NCBI GenBank assembly: GCA_002690085.1
Contig: NZDM01000095.1
Coordinates: 1-14,430, forward strand
Length of the DNA: 14,430 bases
Reading direction: 5' to 3'
DNA from: Flavobacteriaceae bacterium
GTDB taxonomy: Bacteria > Bacteroidota > Bacteroidia > Flavobacteriales > Flavobacteriaceae
Translations under genes and position numbers: made by a program
Notes under the pieces: generated by a model
Seen by the model: only the letters and a program-made list of their open reading frames with translations
The model's database searches: none
What the model was told of the DNA's origin: nothing
Shown here: positions 1-7,540 of the stretch, one piece after another
How the letters are laid out: each line of letters opens with the position of its first letter
How positions within the stretch are numbered: the first letter of the stretch is position 1

Positions 1-60
1 ACAAGTACAGGCACAAGTACAGGCACAAGTACAGGCACAAGTACAGGCACAAGTACAGGC
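1..60 (+). repeat. 12-base tandem repeat, 5 exact copies
   Basis: The unit ACAAGTACAGGC is repeated five times without change and runs off the left edge. In the open frame it encodes Thr-Ser-Thr-Gly. Perfect identity of the copies points to recent slippage or expansion. Confidence 0.97.
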
Positions 61-216
61 ACCGCATCTAATTACATACTAAAAGCAATATATCTTAGCA
101 CTATTGGAAAATTTCTTTGCGTTCTATACGAGCCTTATCCAAACACGTGGGGTCCAGTCTGTCAGCATACATTAGTAGGACTCACATGGACATACATATT
201 ATTATTTATTGAATAG
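1..216 (+). CDS. 3' end of an unknown protein, cut by the window edge
   Basis: Frame 1 is open from the first base to a TAG at 214-216 (71 codons, no start visible), while the other two forward frames close within about 80 bases. It opens with five exact copies of a 12-base unit encoding Thr-Ser-Thr-Gly, a flexible and possibly glycosylated linker, followed by about 50 non-repetitive residues with three Cys/Trp-containing stretches (LCVLYEPYPNTWGPVC) and a hydrophobic end (GLTWTYILLFIE) that could be a short membrane segment. I do not recognise the family. Because the 5' part is missing, the only support is the open frame and the in-frame repeat, so this could be a chance opening. It ends 55 bases before the first transporter gene on the same strand. 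Confidence 0.5.
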   Translation, partial: TSTGTSTGTSTGTSTGTSTGTASNYILKAIYLSTIGKFLCVLYEPYPNTWGPVCQHTLVGLTWTYILLFIE

Positions 217-271
217 CACCAATCATTTAATAAATGTAAAATATTATTTTAAAGCGGTAATACAGATTAGA

Positions 272-1330
272 ATGGACCGCTGGTTTATTTTATCATGCAT
301 AAGCGCAATTGTTGGCTCTTTATGGAGCTTAAGTGTTAAATATGGACTAGAATATTTTACGCCAAAGACGTTTGCATGTTGGTACTCATCTATCATGGCA
401 CTAATAATAGGCATTGTTGTTTATGTTAAAACAAAATCTTTAAAAATCACTAAGTGGGGTATTGGCAGTGGAATAGGTGCAGGCATAGCGTCTATATTAT
501 TAGCAATGTCTTTTGGAGAAAGTCCTAATCCAGGTTTCAGCATGGCAATCTTTAGAATGCAAGCGATATTAACCGCAATTATGTCATATTTTGTATTTGG
601 AGCACCGCTATCACCCGCAAAAGTGTTAGGAATGATAGTTTCAATCGCAGGTGTAATAGTAATATCAACATCACATGCAAATCATAAAAAAATTAAACAT
701 AGCAACGATAAGCACGATAAAGATAAAACCAATGCAAAAGATCCTAACCAAGAACATAAATCAGAATCCAGCTTTTCTGAATATAAATGGATATTTTTAG
801 CACTCGGAGCTGGAATAATGATGACATTTAAAGATATCTTAACAAAAAAAGGATTAACTGACAATGGCCCAAAGATAATGCATAGTTTAATGTGGAGCAC
901 TGCGGTATTTCAGGTAGTAGCATTATTTATAACTTTATTTATAACAAAAGGAAACGTTAAATTACAAGAAAAAACAATTCTACCTCACTATGATAAAACA
1001 TCTTTGTTTCATATAGTATTAGCAGGAACAGCATTTGCTGCATATCAGTTCATGGTAATTACTGCTTGTAAAGAAGCCCCTAATGTTGGAATAGTTAAAG
1101 CAATAGACACCCTAGGTATTGTAGTAACTGCAGCAGCTTCATATTATTTATTTGGTAGTAACATTAACACAGATAGCATAATAGGAATGTTCTTAGTGGT
1201 TGGAGGTGTAATGAGCATGCAGTGCGAAGTACCGTTTTGTGCTTTACCGCCGCTTAAAAGCAAATTTCACAAAGATCTAGATAAAGGCAAAATAGAAGCC
1301 GCCTTCGCTAGTTTATCATACGGTAGTTAA
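272..1330 (+). CDS. DMT/EamA-family membrane transporter, copy 1
   Basis: Predicted 352-residue membrane transporter of the drug/metabolite (EamA-like) superfamily, which moves small metabolites across membranes; the substrate cannot be told. About ten hydrophobic helices are visible in two halves of five, separated by a long hydrophilic loop rich in Lys, His, Asp and Asn. The halves echo one another, as the family's internal duplication predicts: NPGFSMAIFRMQAILTAIMS in half one resembles APNVGIVKAIDTLGIVVTAA in half two, each followed by a short turn and a Gly-Met-hydrophobic helix. The frame is open back to a TTG at 209, but I choose ATG 272 because the paralog downstream starts at the matching place (MDRW here, MKW there). 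No early octamer lies upstream; the leader is AT-rich with a small inverted repeat at 237-251. It forms a tandem pair with the next gene, 56 bases away. Confidence 0.85.
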   Translation: MDRWFILSCISAIVGSLWSLSVKYGLEYFTPKTFACWYSSIMALIIGIVVYVKTKSLKITKWGIGSGIGAGIASILLAMSFGESPNPGFSMAIFRMQAILTAIMSYFVFGAPLSPAKVLGMIVSIAGVIVISTSHANHKKIKHSNDKHDKDKTNAKDPNQEHKSESSFSEYKWIFLALGAGIMMTFKDILTKKGLTDNGPKIMHSLMWSTAVFQVVALFITLFITKGNVKLQEKTILPHYDKTSLFHIVLAGTAFAAYQFMVITACKEAPNVGIVKAIDTLGIVVTAAASYYLFGSNINTDSIIGMFLVVGGVMSMQCEVPFCALPPLKSKFHKDLDKGKIEAAFASLSYGS

Positions 1331-1351
1331 TGGAATAATAGAGATCATAGG

Positions 1352-1387
1352 TAGATATATATCTAGTTGTATATATATATATATCTA
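1352..1387. terminator. AT-rich hairpin between the two transporter genes
   Basis: TAGATATATAT (1352-1362) and its exact reverse complement (1377-1387) can form an 11-base-pair stem with a 14-base loop. It starts 22 bases after the stop of copy 1 and reaches the A of the ATG of copy 2. It may be a Mimivirus-style mRNA 3'-end hairpin for copy 1, overlapping the late-type TATATA promoter of copy 2. Alternating AT tracts pair easily by chance, so confidence is moderate. Confidence 0.45.
1370..1384 (+). promoter_or_regulatory. Alternating TA tract before transporter copy 2, late-type promoter candidate
   Basis: Fifteen bases of alternating T and A end two bases before the ATG at 1387. Several other genes lacking the early octamer (starts at 8448, 9208, 10936, 14192) have a similar TATATA tract touching or within a few bases of their start codon, so this looks like a second promoter class. 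Confidence 0.45.
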
Positions 1388-2499
1388 TGAAGTGGGCAAT
1401 TCTGTCTGTAATAAGCGCAATCGCTGGATCTTTATGGAGTTTATCTATCAAATATGGATTAGAAGTATTTTCCCCCATCTCATTTGCAGGATGGTACAGT
1501 TTTATAGCTTCACTAATTTCAATAGGAGCTGCTTTTTACAAAACGCACTCTTTAAAAATTAGCAAATATGGAATAGGTGCAGGCATAGCATCTGGTATTG
1601 CAATAGCCTGTGCTGCGAAAGCAATAAACATAGGCCCCAACCCAGGCTTCTGCATGGCACTAATTAGAATGCAAGCAATCTTAACCGCGATAATGTCTTA
1701 TTTTATATGGGGAGCTCCGCTTACTCCATTAAACATATTAGGCATGATACTGGCATGCATAGGCGTGTTACTATTGGTCATGTCAGGTAATGTTAAAAAA
1801 CACGTAGTGAAACAAAAAGAAGAAGAAAAACAAAAGCAAGAAGAAAAACAAGCCAAGACTGCACAAACAGCAGCTCCAACTAGCAAAATCGCTGGGTATG
1901 AATGGGTCATATTTTCTTTATTAGCAGCATTAGCAATGACAGGTAAAGATTTATTTACAAAAACCGCATTAATCAAATATGGTAAATCAACATTCATGGA
2001 TTTATTCTGGAATACAGCATTTTTCTCAGTAATCGCTGTATTTGGCTATATGTTAATCAAAAACAAAAGCTTAGACTTGAAACTCACAAAATCAGAAAAA
2101 TCAGCAAAAGATTACTATAAAGACGCGGGATACTATGTTGGATTAACTGCATTAGCGTTTTCGCTCTACCAATTTACAGTGATTGCTGCTAGCAAAGAAG
2201 CTCCTAACGTAGGATTCGTAAAATCAATTGACACCCTAGGCATTATATTAACATCAATCGTATCATACTATGAATTTAACAGCGCATTAGATGGCGAAAA
2301 CATTGTCGGAATGATATGTATTGTGCTAGGTGCATGCTGTGTCAGCTATGGTGGAAAGCTTCCATTCATGGATTCGCGCATAGTTCAAGAAGTAGATAAA
2401 ATCATCAAGCGCATGTTTGATGGATTATCATGGGGCGGTTCAAGCAGTAATGCACATGGATTGCAAACCAAACTCAATGGTAAAGTAGTTAGCAAATAA
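1387..2499 (+). CDS. DMT/EamA-family membrane transporter, copy 2
   Basis: A 370-residue paralog of the preceding gene. Predicted helices lie near residues 3-22, 32-51, 62-80, 88-110, 115-134, then after a charged loop (about 135-172, Lys/Glu/Gln-rich) 173-192, 205-225, 249-268, 276-296 and 304-322: the 5+5 topology of EamA transporters. Signature stretches shared with copy 1 are GSLWSLS-KYGLE near the N-terminus, NPGF-MA-RMQAILTAIMSYF in helix 4 and KEAPNVG-VK-IDTLGI in helix 9. The central loop and C-terminal tail differ strongly in sequence between copies, while the membrane core is kept, which suggests an old duplication under selection. Direction and substrate (sugar-nucleotide, amino acid, drug) are unknown. 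The start is the ATG directly after the TA tract. The gene ends in a 15-base repeat at 2503-2542. Confidence 0.87.
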   Translation: MKWAILSVISAIAGSLWSLSIKYGLEVFSPISFAGWYSFIASLISIGAAFYKTHSLKISKYGIGAGIASGIAIACAAKAINIGPNPGFCMALIRMQAILTAIMSYFIWGAPLTPLNILGMILACIGVLLLVMSGNVKKHVVKQKEEEKQKQEEKQAKTAQTAAPTSKIAGYEWVIFSLLAALAMTGKDLFTKTALIKYGKSTFMDLFWNTAFFSVIAVFGYMLIKNKSLDLKLTKSEKSAKDYYKDAGYYVGLTALAFSLYQFTVIAASKEAPNVGFVKSIDTLGIILTSIVSYYEFNSALDGENIVGMICIVLGACCVSYGGKLPFMDSRIVQEVDKIIKRMFDGLSWGGSSSNAHGLQTKLNGKVVSK

Positions 2500-2502
2500 A
2501 AA

Positions 2503-2542
2503 ACGCAAATTCATGGCACGCAAATTCATGGCACGCAAATTC
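2503..2542. repeat. 15-base direct repeat after transporter copy 2
   Basis: Two full copies of ACGCAAATTCATGGC and ten bases of a third lie immediately after the stop codon, in the spacer between convergent genes. It is not coding as far as I can see. Confidence 0.9.
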
Positions 2543-2601
2543 TTCACAACACACCCCATCCCATCCCCTCTCCTCTCCCCCACCCGCATCTCTGTTTTTT
2601 T
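2543..2601. other. Pyrimidine-rich spacer between convergent genes
   Basis: The plus strand is almost only C and T from about 2555 to 2590 and ends in a run of nine T's just before the stop of the minus-strand gene. A similar C/T tract fills the other clear convergent junction (11565-11610). It could be a transcription stop or RNA 3'-end signal; no hairpin is seen. Confidence 0.4.
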
Positions 2602-4197
2602 TTAATTGTCACTCCCAACAGTAGAATCTTGGTCAAACAACCCATCATACATCCTAATCCGTTTCCTTGGCGCACTTTTATGCGCTACAAAAATCTCACA
2701 CAAATTAATAAATTTACCGCGGTCTTGATGTGTGAAATCCACATAAACACCCGGCGGAATATTGTCTTTTGAAAAGGAGCGATAGCGCGGCACACACACC
2801 GTTGAAACATCCGCATTTAGTGGCGTGGCTTTATTTATTTGTACGATACCACCCGCTTGCGCCGCAACAATCTTTACATCACCGTTTTCTACGCCAAGAA
2901 TAGACTGAACAGAAGGCGTAACATCTATCTTAAAACTATTAAATCTAAATCCTTTGTATTTCCGATCATGCACCCACTCTTCTTGACTTGCATGCGCATC
3001 TAGAATCTCGTCATATGTAATAACAGGTGTTTGTGTATTGAGATGCATCCCTGTAACATCAGTGATCCGCACGGTATAAATAAAACGAGCTGACTGAATT
3101 ATGTATGATCCGGTTGGCAATTTAAACACATCATCACAAACCGTAATACAATTCCCAGGGTTTTTTGTCAATTGAATTCTATCTCCATCGTATTTTGTGC
3201 TAATAGCATCAAATCCGGTATCTTGTAGCCAGCCCTCCGTAAAATGCGCATGCCATCGCACGGCCGCAGCAAATGAATTCGGACCAGACATTGCAGTGCG
3301 AAATCCAGCCTCATCTAGTTTAAATTTTGGCCACTTCGCGGTTTCTGCAATAATCGGCTCTGGTGTATCAGCAACTGCAACCGCGAGCATCTTGTCTTCT
3401 GGCTTGTGTTGGAATCCGCAAACAATACCTTGCTCTTTCAACATTTCATCAATAATAAACATCGCATCCGCATTTACACAAGAACCATAAAACATCTTAT
3501 CCACATGAGAAGCTTCAGATGGAGGAACCCAGCCTTGCGAAGACAACGAAATATGTTTTGTTTTTTTAAGATACAGTTGAATTGCATACAGCGATGCAAC
3601 AATATTACCGCGCGCACATTGCAGATTGGCAATATCTAACTTAGAAGGCTTTTCGGTCTCAGCTTCATCCGCCCTTTCGGTCTCAGCTTCATGCGCCGGT
3701 GGCACTGGCGCTGGCGCTGGCGCTGGCGCTGGCACTGGCGCTGGCACTGGTGGGTGTGCCGCGATGTGATTCAAATCTACAGGCAATGCCATAGGAATAT
3801 CGCCGCCCAACATCGTCTCCGGCTCCGATCTTTGAAGTAAAACAGACCGTTCATATGCATCATTATCAAAATCACTAAGAACAACAAAGTGACTAGTCTT
3901 AGGATTGATGTACTCAACACGATCTGCTATATTATATTTTACTACAAGTCGCTGTGTAATAGGTTTATAACCAGTTACAGTTGCAATAAACCACTCATAA
4001 TCACTGACCCTATACGATTTTTTTGTCCAGCGAACCGCAATCTTCGCATGCATAATAAAGTCTGCAGAACCCACATACGGTCTATCATAAGAAGGACCAA
4101 ACAAGGCCGTATTAGGCAATGTATCATCAAAATGTACAGTAGTCTCGGTAGCAGAAGAAGTCCCATCAGGCGAGTTATTTTGTGAATAGAATTGCAT
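2602..4197 (-). CDS. Large hypothetical protein with Pro-Ala linker
   Basis: A 531-residue protein of unknown family. It has an N-terminal part of about 145 residues with mixed beta-like segments (ADFIMHAKIAVRWTKKSYRV, YEWFIATVTGYKP), then a proline/alanine/valine array at about residues 150-166 from 6-base repeats, an acidic two-copy repeat at about 167-182 (24-base unit), and a C-terminal part of about 340 residues with no membrane helix. The Pro-Ala array looks like a spacer holding two folded domains apart, as in multidomain surface or scaffold proteins, but no domain can be named. Transcription is probably early: TCAATTTT (AAAATTGA on this strand) lies 69 bases upstream of the ATG. A run of A's follows the stop codon on the coding strand. 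Confidence 0.85.
   Translation of the reverse strand: MQFYSQNNSPDGTSSATETTVHFDDTLPNTALFGPSYDRPYVGSADFIMHAKIAVRWTKKSYRVSDYEWFIATVTGYKPITQRLVVKYNIADRVEYINPKTSHFVVLSDFDNDAYERSVLLQRSEPETMLGGDIPMALPVDLNHIAAHPPVPAPVPAPAPAPAPVPPAHEAETERADEAETEKPSKLDIANLQCARGNIVASLYAIQLYLKKTKHISLSSQGWVPPSEASHVDKMFYGSCVNADAMFIIDEMLKEQGIVCGFQHKPEDKMLAVAVADTPEPIIAETAKWPKFKLDEAGFRTAMSGPNSFAAAVRWHAHFTEGWLQDTGFDAISTKYDGDRIQLTKNPGNCITVCDDVFKLPTGSYIIQSARFIYTVRITDVTGMHLNTQTPVITYDEILDAHASQEEWVHDRKYKGFRFNSFKIDVTPSVQSILGVENGDVKIVAAQAGGIVQINKATPLNADVSTVCVPRYRSFSKDNIPPGVYVDFTHQDRGKFINLCEIFVAHKSAPRKRIRMYDGLFDQDSTVGSDN
3651..3750 (-). repeat. 24-base repeat (x2) next to a 6-base repeat array
   Basis: TTTCGGTCTCAGCTTCATSC-type 24-base units occur twice (3651-3674, 3675-3698), followed by about eight GGCRCT units (3701-3750). 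Both are in frame inside the 531-residue gene and give the Glu-Thr-Glu and Pro-Ala segments. Confidence 0.9.
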
Positions 4198-4265
4198 TAT
4201 TATAAGCGATATTAATATTATAAGCGATACTTAATCTAAAAAAAACAAAAACACTATCATAACAA

Positions 4266-4273
4266 TCAATTTT
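4266..4273 (-). promoter_or_regulatory. Early promoter octamer AAAATTGA
   Basis: Exact match to the Mimivirus early motif on the minus strand, 69 bases upstream of the ATG at 4197. Confidence 0.75.
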
Positions 4274-4288
4274 ATTATATAATACAAT

Positions 4289-4756
4289 TTAAAGTACTTC
4301 ATCCAACAACACCGCGAAATCTTCACGAACTGCGTTCATCGCATTGTCAAACTGCTCTTGGCTCATATACTCTTCATCCACCGAATCATCCACCGAATCA
4401 TCCAACGAATCATCCAAAGACTCAGATGACAACCGCAAACATTCTTGTGTTTTCATAAGATGTTTAATTACAACAAACAACCAAGACTGATCATTTGTGG
4501 TTTTATACATACACCACGCCATAATAGCATCCATAAGATGAACCAACGATAAGTCACCCCTACCCATAGCTGCATCCATAGATACATCATTTCTTGCATC
4601 CAATACCTTTTGCGGATCATTGCCATACATATCACAAAACTCTTGCAACCAGTGGGCATTCTTAGAAAGCACTTCGTTCATGTTAGCAATAATAGTATCA
4701 CTATCATTAGCATTTGCAATCTTAGCAGTGATAAAGGATTGTGTATTTACAGCCAT
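4289..4756 (-). CDS. Hypothetical acidic protein with DDSV repeats
   Basis: A 155-residue soluble protein, not recognised. The first 110 residues look helical (for example LVHLMDAIMAWCMYKTTNDQ and SWLFVVIKHLMKTQECLRLS); then comes a four-copy Asp-Asp-Ser-Leu/Val array near residues 112-128 built from 12-base DNA units, and a final acidic helix. The array would make a flexible negatively charged linker. An exact early octamer lies 51 bases upstream of the ATG. The 91-base spacer to the next gene downstream also holds that gene's early octamer, so the 3' end of this mRNA must overlap the promoter region of its neighbour. Confidence 0.82.
   Translation of the reverse strand: MAVNTQSFITAKIANANDSDTIIANMNEVLSKNAHWLQEFCDMYGNDPQKVLDARNDVSMDAAMGRGDLSLVHLMDAIMAWCMYKTTNDQSWLFVVIKHLMKTQECLRLSSESLDDSLDDSVDDSVDEEYMSQEQFDNAMNAVREDFAVLLDEVL
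4375..4421 (-). repeat. 12-base coding tandem repeat (Asp-Asp-Ser-Val)
   Basis: Three near-identical units CATCCACCGAAT, with a fourth partial and diverged one, in frame in the 155-residue gene. Confidence 0.9.
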
Positions 4757-4806
4757 GATGATTTTAAAAACTTTAATGATATAATCTTATTTTTATAATT
4801 AAAAAA

Positions 4807-4814
4807 TCAATTTT
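4807..4814 (-). promoter_or_regulatory. Early promoter octamer AAAATTGA
   Basis: Exact match on the minus strand, 51 bases upstream of the ATG at 4756. Confidence 0.75.
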
Positions 4815-4887
4815 AATAAACCAAAAAACAAACAAACCACTTTTTATTTATTTTATTTTATTTTTTATTTGTTTTTTAAATTTTTAT

Positions 4888-5583
4888 TTATATAGACCTA
4901 TATTCCAACAAACCATTTGGGTGACGCAACCAAAATGAGTGGGCAACTTCATGCTGTTCCTCTTCATGCTGTTCCTCTTGATCATCATTCGGCAAAGGAT
5001 CCCAAAGAGATTGTTTAATCGCGCTATAGCGCAGGATCAATCGTTTCTTTTCTGCATCAAGACGAGCCATCGTCTCACTATGCTCACTAGAACCAACATT
5101 GTCTGCAAGAGAAAGGGCATTGCGCGCCCTCTCAATTTCTTGATACTCCTCCACAAGTTTCATCCACTCAACTTCCAACTCTCGCTTTCTTACACCAAAC
5201 CACCAACGTATTGCGTCATGTTCTGTGTCAAACAATGGCCATGACCAGGCCTGGGTACTCTCTCGCAGCGAAATTGGCAGCTCTTCGAGTGCCCCAACAC
5301 AACAAATCACGGCCCACGCAGGATCAATCCCACGCAGAACCGAGCTTGTAGTTTCACTGATTTCGTAAAGACGAATAACCGTGTGCCTGATCTGATTGTA
5401 AATATCCATGCGTCGCAGACCAGCCCGGCGGTGCGGGAGGCTGCCGGGCGCATAGCACGACATATCTCCCCGCGATTCCCACAGTTGATTAAACAAGCGA
5501 GGTATTTTCCAACGATGGCACAGTCCCGTTACCTCATCCGAGATGGTATCGACATTGTCTTCTATCATGTGATTATATCCCAT
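4888..5583 (-). CDS. Hypothetical protein, tandem paralog A
   Basis: A 231-residue soluble protein of a family I do not know; the next gene upstream is its paralog. Shared core: YNQI(R/K)-TV--LY near residue 65, then VLR--DPAW-(V/I)-CCVG--E-LP--LR, LF-T---AI-WW-GVRKRELE, followed by a charged helical region likely to form a coiled coil and an acidic, His/Glu-rich C-terminus (EEQHEEEQHE). The twin Cys (CCVG), twin Trp and the GVRKRELE segment are the best family markers. The frame opens upstream to 5667, but I choose ATG 5583 because MGYN aligns with MGCD of the paralog and it leaves the TAAATTGA motif (5669-5676) 86 bases upstream. A long A-rich tract follows the stop on the coding strand. 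Confidence 0.82.
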   Translation of the reverse strand: MGYNHMIEDNVDTISDEVTGLCHRWKIPRLFNQLWESRGDMSCYAPGSLPHRRAGLRRMDIYNQIRHTVIRLYEISETTSSVLRGIDPAWAVICCVGALEELPISLRESTQAWSWPLFDTEHDAIRWWFGVRKRELEVEWMKLVEEYQEIERARNALSLADNVGSSEHSETMARLDAEKKRLILRYSAIKQSLWDPLPNDDQEEQHEEEQHEVAHSFWLRHPNGLLEYRSI

Positions 5584-5668
5584 GATAAATGATTTGATCC
5601 GGTATTTAATAAAACTGTTATTATGGTTTATCTCAGTTCCTGCCAACAAAAAAACACACAAAAACACA

Positions 5669-5676
5669 TCAATTTA
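5669..5676 (-). promoter_or_regulatory. Early promoter octamer, variant TAAATTGA
   Basis: One mismatch to AAAATTGA, on the minus strand, 86 bases upstream of the ATG at 5583. The same variant precedes the genes starting at 12136 and 12697. Confidence 0.55.
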
Positions 5677-5723
5677 TTTTTTATTTTTTATTTTTATTTT
5701 AAATCACACCTCACAATCACATT

Positions 5724-6473
5724 TTACATATCATCCCAGGGGTCATCCTCAGACTCCGACACGACTTGGGTTATAATAACACATCCACCGTGCTCAGGCT
5801 CAGCATCAGGTTCAGGTTCAGGTTCAGGCTCAATATCAGGGCCCGGCACAGCAAGAGTTTCTTCAATCTCATTGCGCCTGCCTTGTAGTTGATCTATTTC
5901 TTGTCTAAGACAAGAAGCGGTGTTTGCATGGGTTTGCCGCCAAACTCCACCCTGATTCAAATAATCAAGCCGATGCTGGACATACCGCAAACGATGAGTA
6001 ATCTGCCTACGCTCGTTTTCTAGCTCTCTTTTTCTAACACCAAGCCACCAACATATAGCCTCGCGCTTCGTATTAAACAGCGGTTCATTCAATGCACCGC
6101 CCGGAACGTTATCGCGCAACAAAACAGGCAAATCCTCAACTTGTCCAACACAACAAACGATGGACCAAGCAGGGTCATTCGCCCTCAAAACAGCTGTCAT
6201 AGCATTACTAGTTTGATAAAGACCAACAACGGTTTGTTTGATCTGATTGTAAATGGCCATGCACTCCAAAATCTCCGCGCCCGCACCTGCACCCGCACCC
6301 GCATCCGCACCTGCACCCGCACCCGCACCCACGTCATCCAACAAATCACCCTGCGAATACCACAGGCGTTCAAACAGCCGCGATATCGCTTGTTTAAACT
6401 GCAGTTGCTGTTGTTCAATGCGCTCATCATTTTCCAAGATAGCATCGTTTTCCAAGAGGTAATCACAGCCCAT
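5724..6473 (-). CDS. Hypothetical protein, tandem paralog B with Gly-Ala insert
   Basis: A 249-residue paralog of the preceding entry, in tandem and separated by 140 bases. It keeps the core YNQIKQTV--LYQ, VLRANDPAWSIVCCVGQVE and WWLGVRKRELE, but carries a Gly-Ala array at about residues 49-66 (6-base GC-rich DNA repeat) just before the core, where paralog A has a short unrelated stretch. After the core comes a long charged helical region and a Pro-Glu array (PEPEPEPD) near the acidic C-terminus. The repeat arrays arose after duplication, since A lacks both. Function unknown; absence of membrane segments suggests a soluble protein. An early octamer lies 125 bases upstream, the farthest of the set. 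Confidence 0.84.
   Translation of the reverse strand: MGCDYLLENDAILENDERIEQQQLQFKQAISRLFERLWYSQGDLLDDVGAGAGAGADAGAGAGAGAEILECMAIYNQIKQTVVGLYQTSNAMTAVLRANDPAWSIVCCVGQVEDLPVLLRDNVPGGALNEPLFNTKREAICWWLGVRKRELENERRQITHRLRYVQHRLDYLNQGGVWRQTHANTASCLRQEIDQLQGRRNEIEETLAVPGPDIEPEPEPEPDAEPEHGGCVIITQVVSESEDDPWDDM
6277..6330 (-). repeat. 6-base coding repeat (Gly-Ala)
   Basis: About nine CGCACC-type units with single substitutions, in frame in paralog B. A second 6-base array (GGTTCA type, Pro-Glu) lies near 5808-5830 in the same gene. Confidence 0.9.
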
Positions 6474-6597
6474 GATTTATCTTTTCAATAGTTTTATTTA
6501 CTTTCAATAGTTGTTCGCTTTTAATAACGGAAATGATAGCACAAAATCAGACGGCTACCATTCAATCCTGTCAAATAAAAAAAAATACAAAAAAAAT

Positions 6598-6605
6598 TCA
6601 ATTTT
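6598..6605 (-). promoter_or_regulatory. Early promoter octamer AAAATTGA
   Basis: Exact match on the minus strand, 125 bases upstream of the ATG at 6473. It stands back to back with the plus-strand octamer at 6629. Confidence 0.7.
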
Positions 6606-6628
6606 TGCATTTTTTTTTGTTTATATTT

Positions 6629-6636
6629 AAAATTGA
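6629..6636 (+). promoter_or_regulatory. Early promoter octamer AAAATTGA
   Basis: Exact match on the plus strand, 62 bases upstream of the ATG at 6698. With the minus-strand copy at 6598 it makes a divergent early promoter pair whose octamers are 23 bases apart in a T-rich spacer. Confidence 0.78.
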
Positions 6637-6697
6637 TTATACTTAGCGCATTTATTATTTACTACAACCAGCAAACTATCATTTTAAGTAACAAACC

Positions 6698-7540
6698 ATG
6701 GTCACAACATGCCTCATGTACGCAGTCTCGTTAGTAACTTCAAATGCGCCATTCAAAATATCAACACAACCACCAAGCGCAGTATATCAAGACAACAGCT
6801 ATATAATTGAATGGAGCACAAACATCACTATCTCATCTGTTAAAGTTGATTTGTATCATAATGATATATACTATTCTACTATAGCAAAAAGCTACTCCAA
6901 TAGCCATGCTTATACCTGGCATGTCAATAAAAATGCCAAGACAGGCGATAACTTCTACATAAAAGTAACTGTAACCGCAGCATCCAGTAGTAGCACAGCA
7001 TGGGCAAACACAAACACATTCGATATTGTAGATAACGCTCTAGTATGGAATAATTATTATATTATACCAATTGGATTCATCGTAATTCTTTGTGCATGTG
7101 CATGCCAAGAACGCCGCCGGCGTCGGCGATTGTTGAATCCTCGTGGAAAACTTAATTTAATAGGAAATTGCCCAACCGCAGTTGCTACCCCAGTTGGAAA
7201 CCCAATCATGTCTCCAAGCATTTCGCGCTATTATCCCGGTGATTACGATTGCACAAATCAATACGCAGCGTATCGAGAAAACACAACAGGACGAGACATT
7301 GCTATTGGGGTAGCAGCAGATGAACTAGCACATCATGTCGTGGATAGATCAAGCTGGTTTGATAACCGCAACAATGACAGGAGCGAATGTGGTGGTGGCG
7401 GATTCTTCAGCAGCGGCGGCGGTGGTGGTGGATTCTTTGATATCGGTGGTGGTGGTGGTGGTGGTGGAGCAGACAGCGGTGGATTCTTTGATATCGGTGG
7501 TGGTGGTGGTGGTGGAGCAGACAGCGGCGGATTCAGCTAA
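6698..7540 (+). CDS. Predicted surface protein with Kre9/KNH-like ectodomain and Gly-rich tail
   Basis: A 280-residue protein that looks like a type I membrane protein. Residues 1-16 could be a signal peptide. Residues 17-110 match the pattern of the Ser/Thr-rich Kre9/KNH-like beta-sandwich found in cell-wall and secreted proteins: PFKISTQPPSAVYQ, then IEWSTN, VKVDLYHND--YSTIA, YTWHVN and GDNFYIKVTVTAAS. Residues 119-135 form one hydrophobic helix ending in CACAC, followed by six arginines (stop-transfer), so the remaining 140 residues face the other side. The C-terminal 55 residues alternate poly-Gly runs with GGFFDI and GADSGG blocks. It may sit in the host or virion membrane and bind glycans or cell wall; that is inference. 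An early octamer lies 62 bases upstream, and a strong hairpin starts at the stop codon. Confidence 0.83.
   Translation: MVTTCLMYAVSLVTSNAPFKISTQPPSAVYQDNSYIIEWSTNITISSVKVDLYHNDIYYSTIAKSYSNSHAYTWHVNKNAKTGDNFYIKVTVTAASSSSTAWANTNTFDIVDNALVWNNYYIIPIGFIVILCACACQERRRRRRLLNPRGKLNLIGNCPTAVATPVGNPIMSPSISRYYPGDYDCTNQYAAYRENTTGRDIAIGVAADELAHHVVDRSSWFDNRNNDRSECGGGGFFSSGGGGGGFFDIGGGGGGGGADSGGFFDIGGGGGGGADSGGFS
7388..7534 (+). repeat. GGT-type and composite coding repeat (poly-Gly/FFDI)
   Basis: Runs of GGT codons alternate with a repeated block encoding GGFFDIGG and GADSGG; the second block repeats the first with only a small change in the number of GGT codons. All changes are in steps of three. Confidence 0.9.

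Noticed and set aside
209..271. Longer start (TTG) for transporter copy 1
   Set aside because: It needs a TTG start and adds 21 residues absent from the paralog; ATG 272 aligns with the paralog's start.
6141..6491. Plus-strand Arg/Thr-rich frame opposite paralog B
   Set aside because: Antisense of the Gly-Ala array; paralog comparison proves the minus-strand frame.
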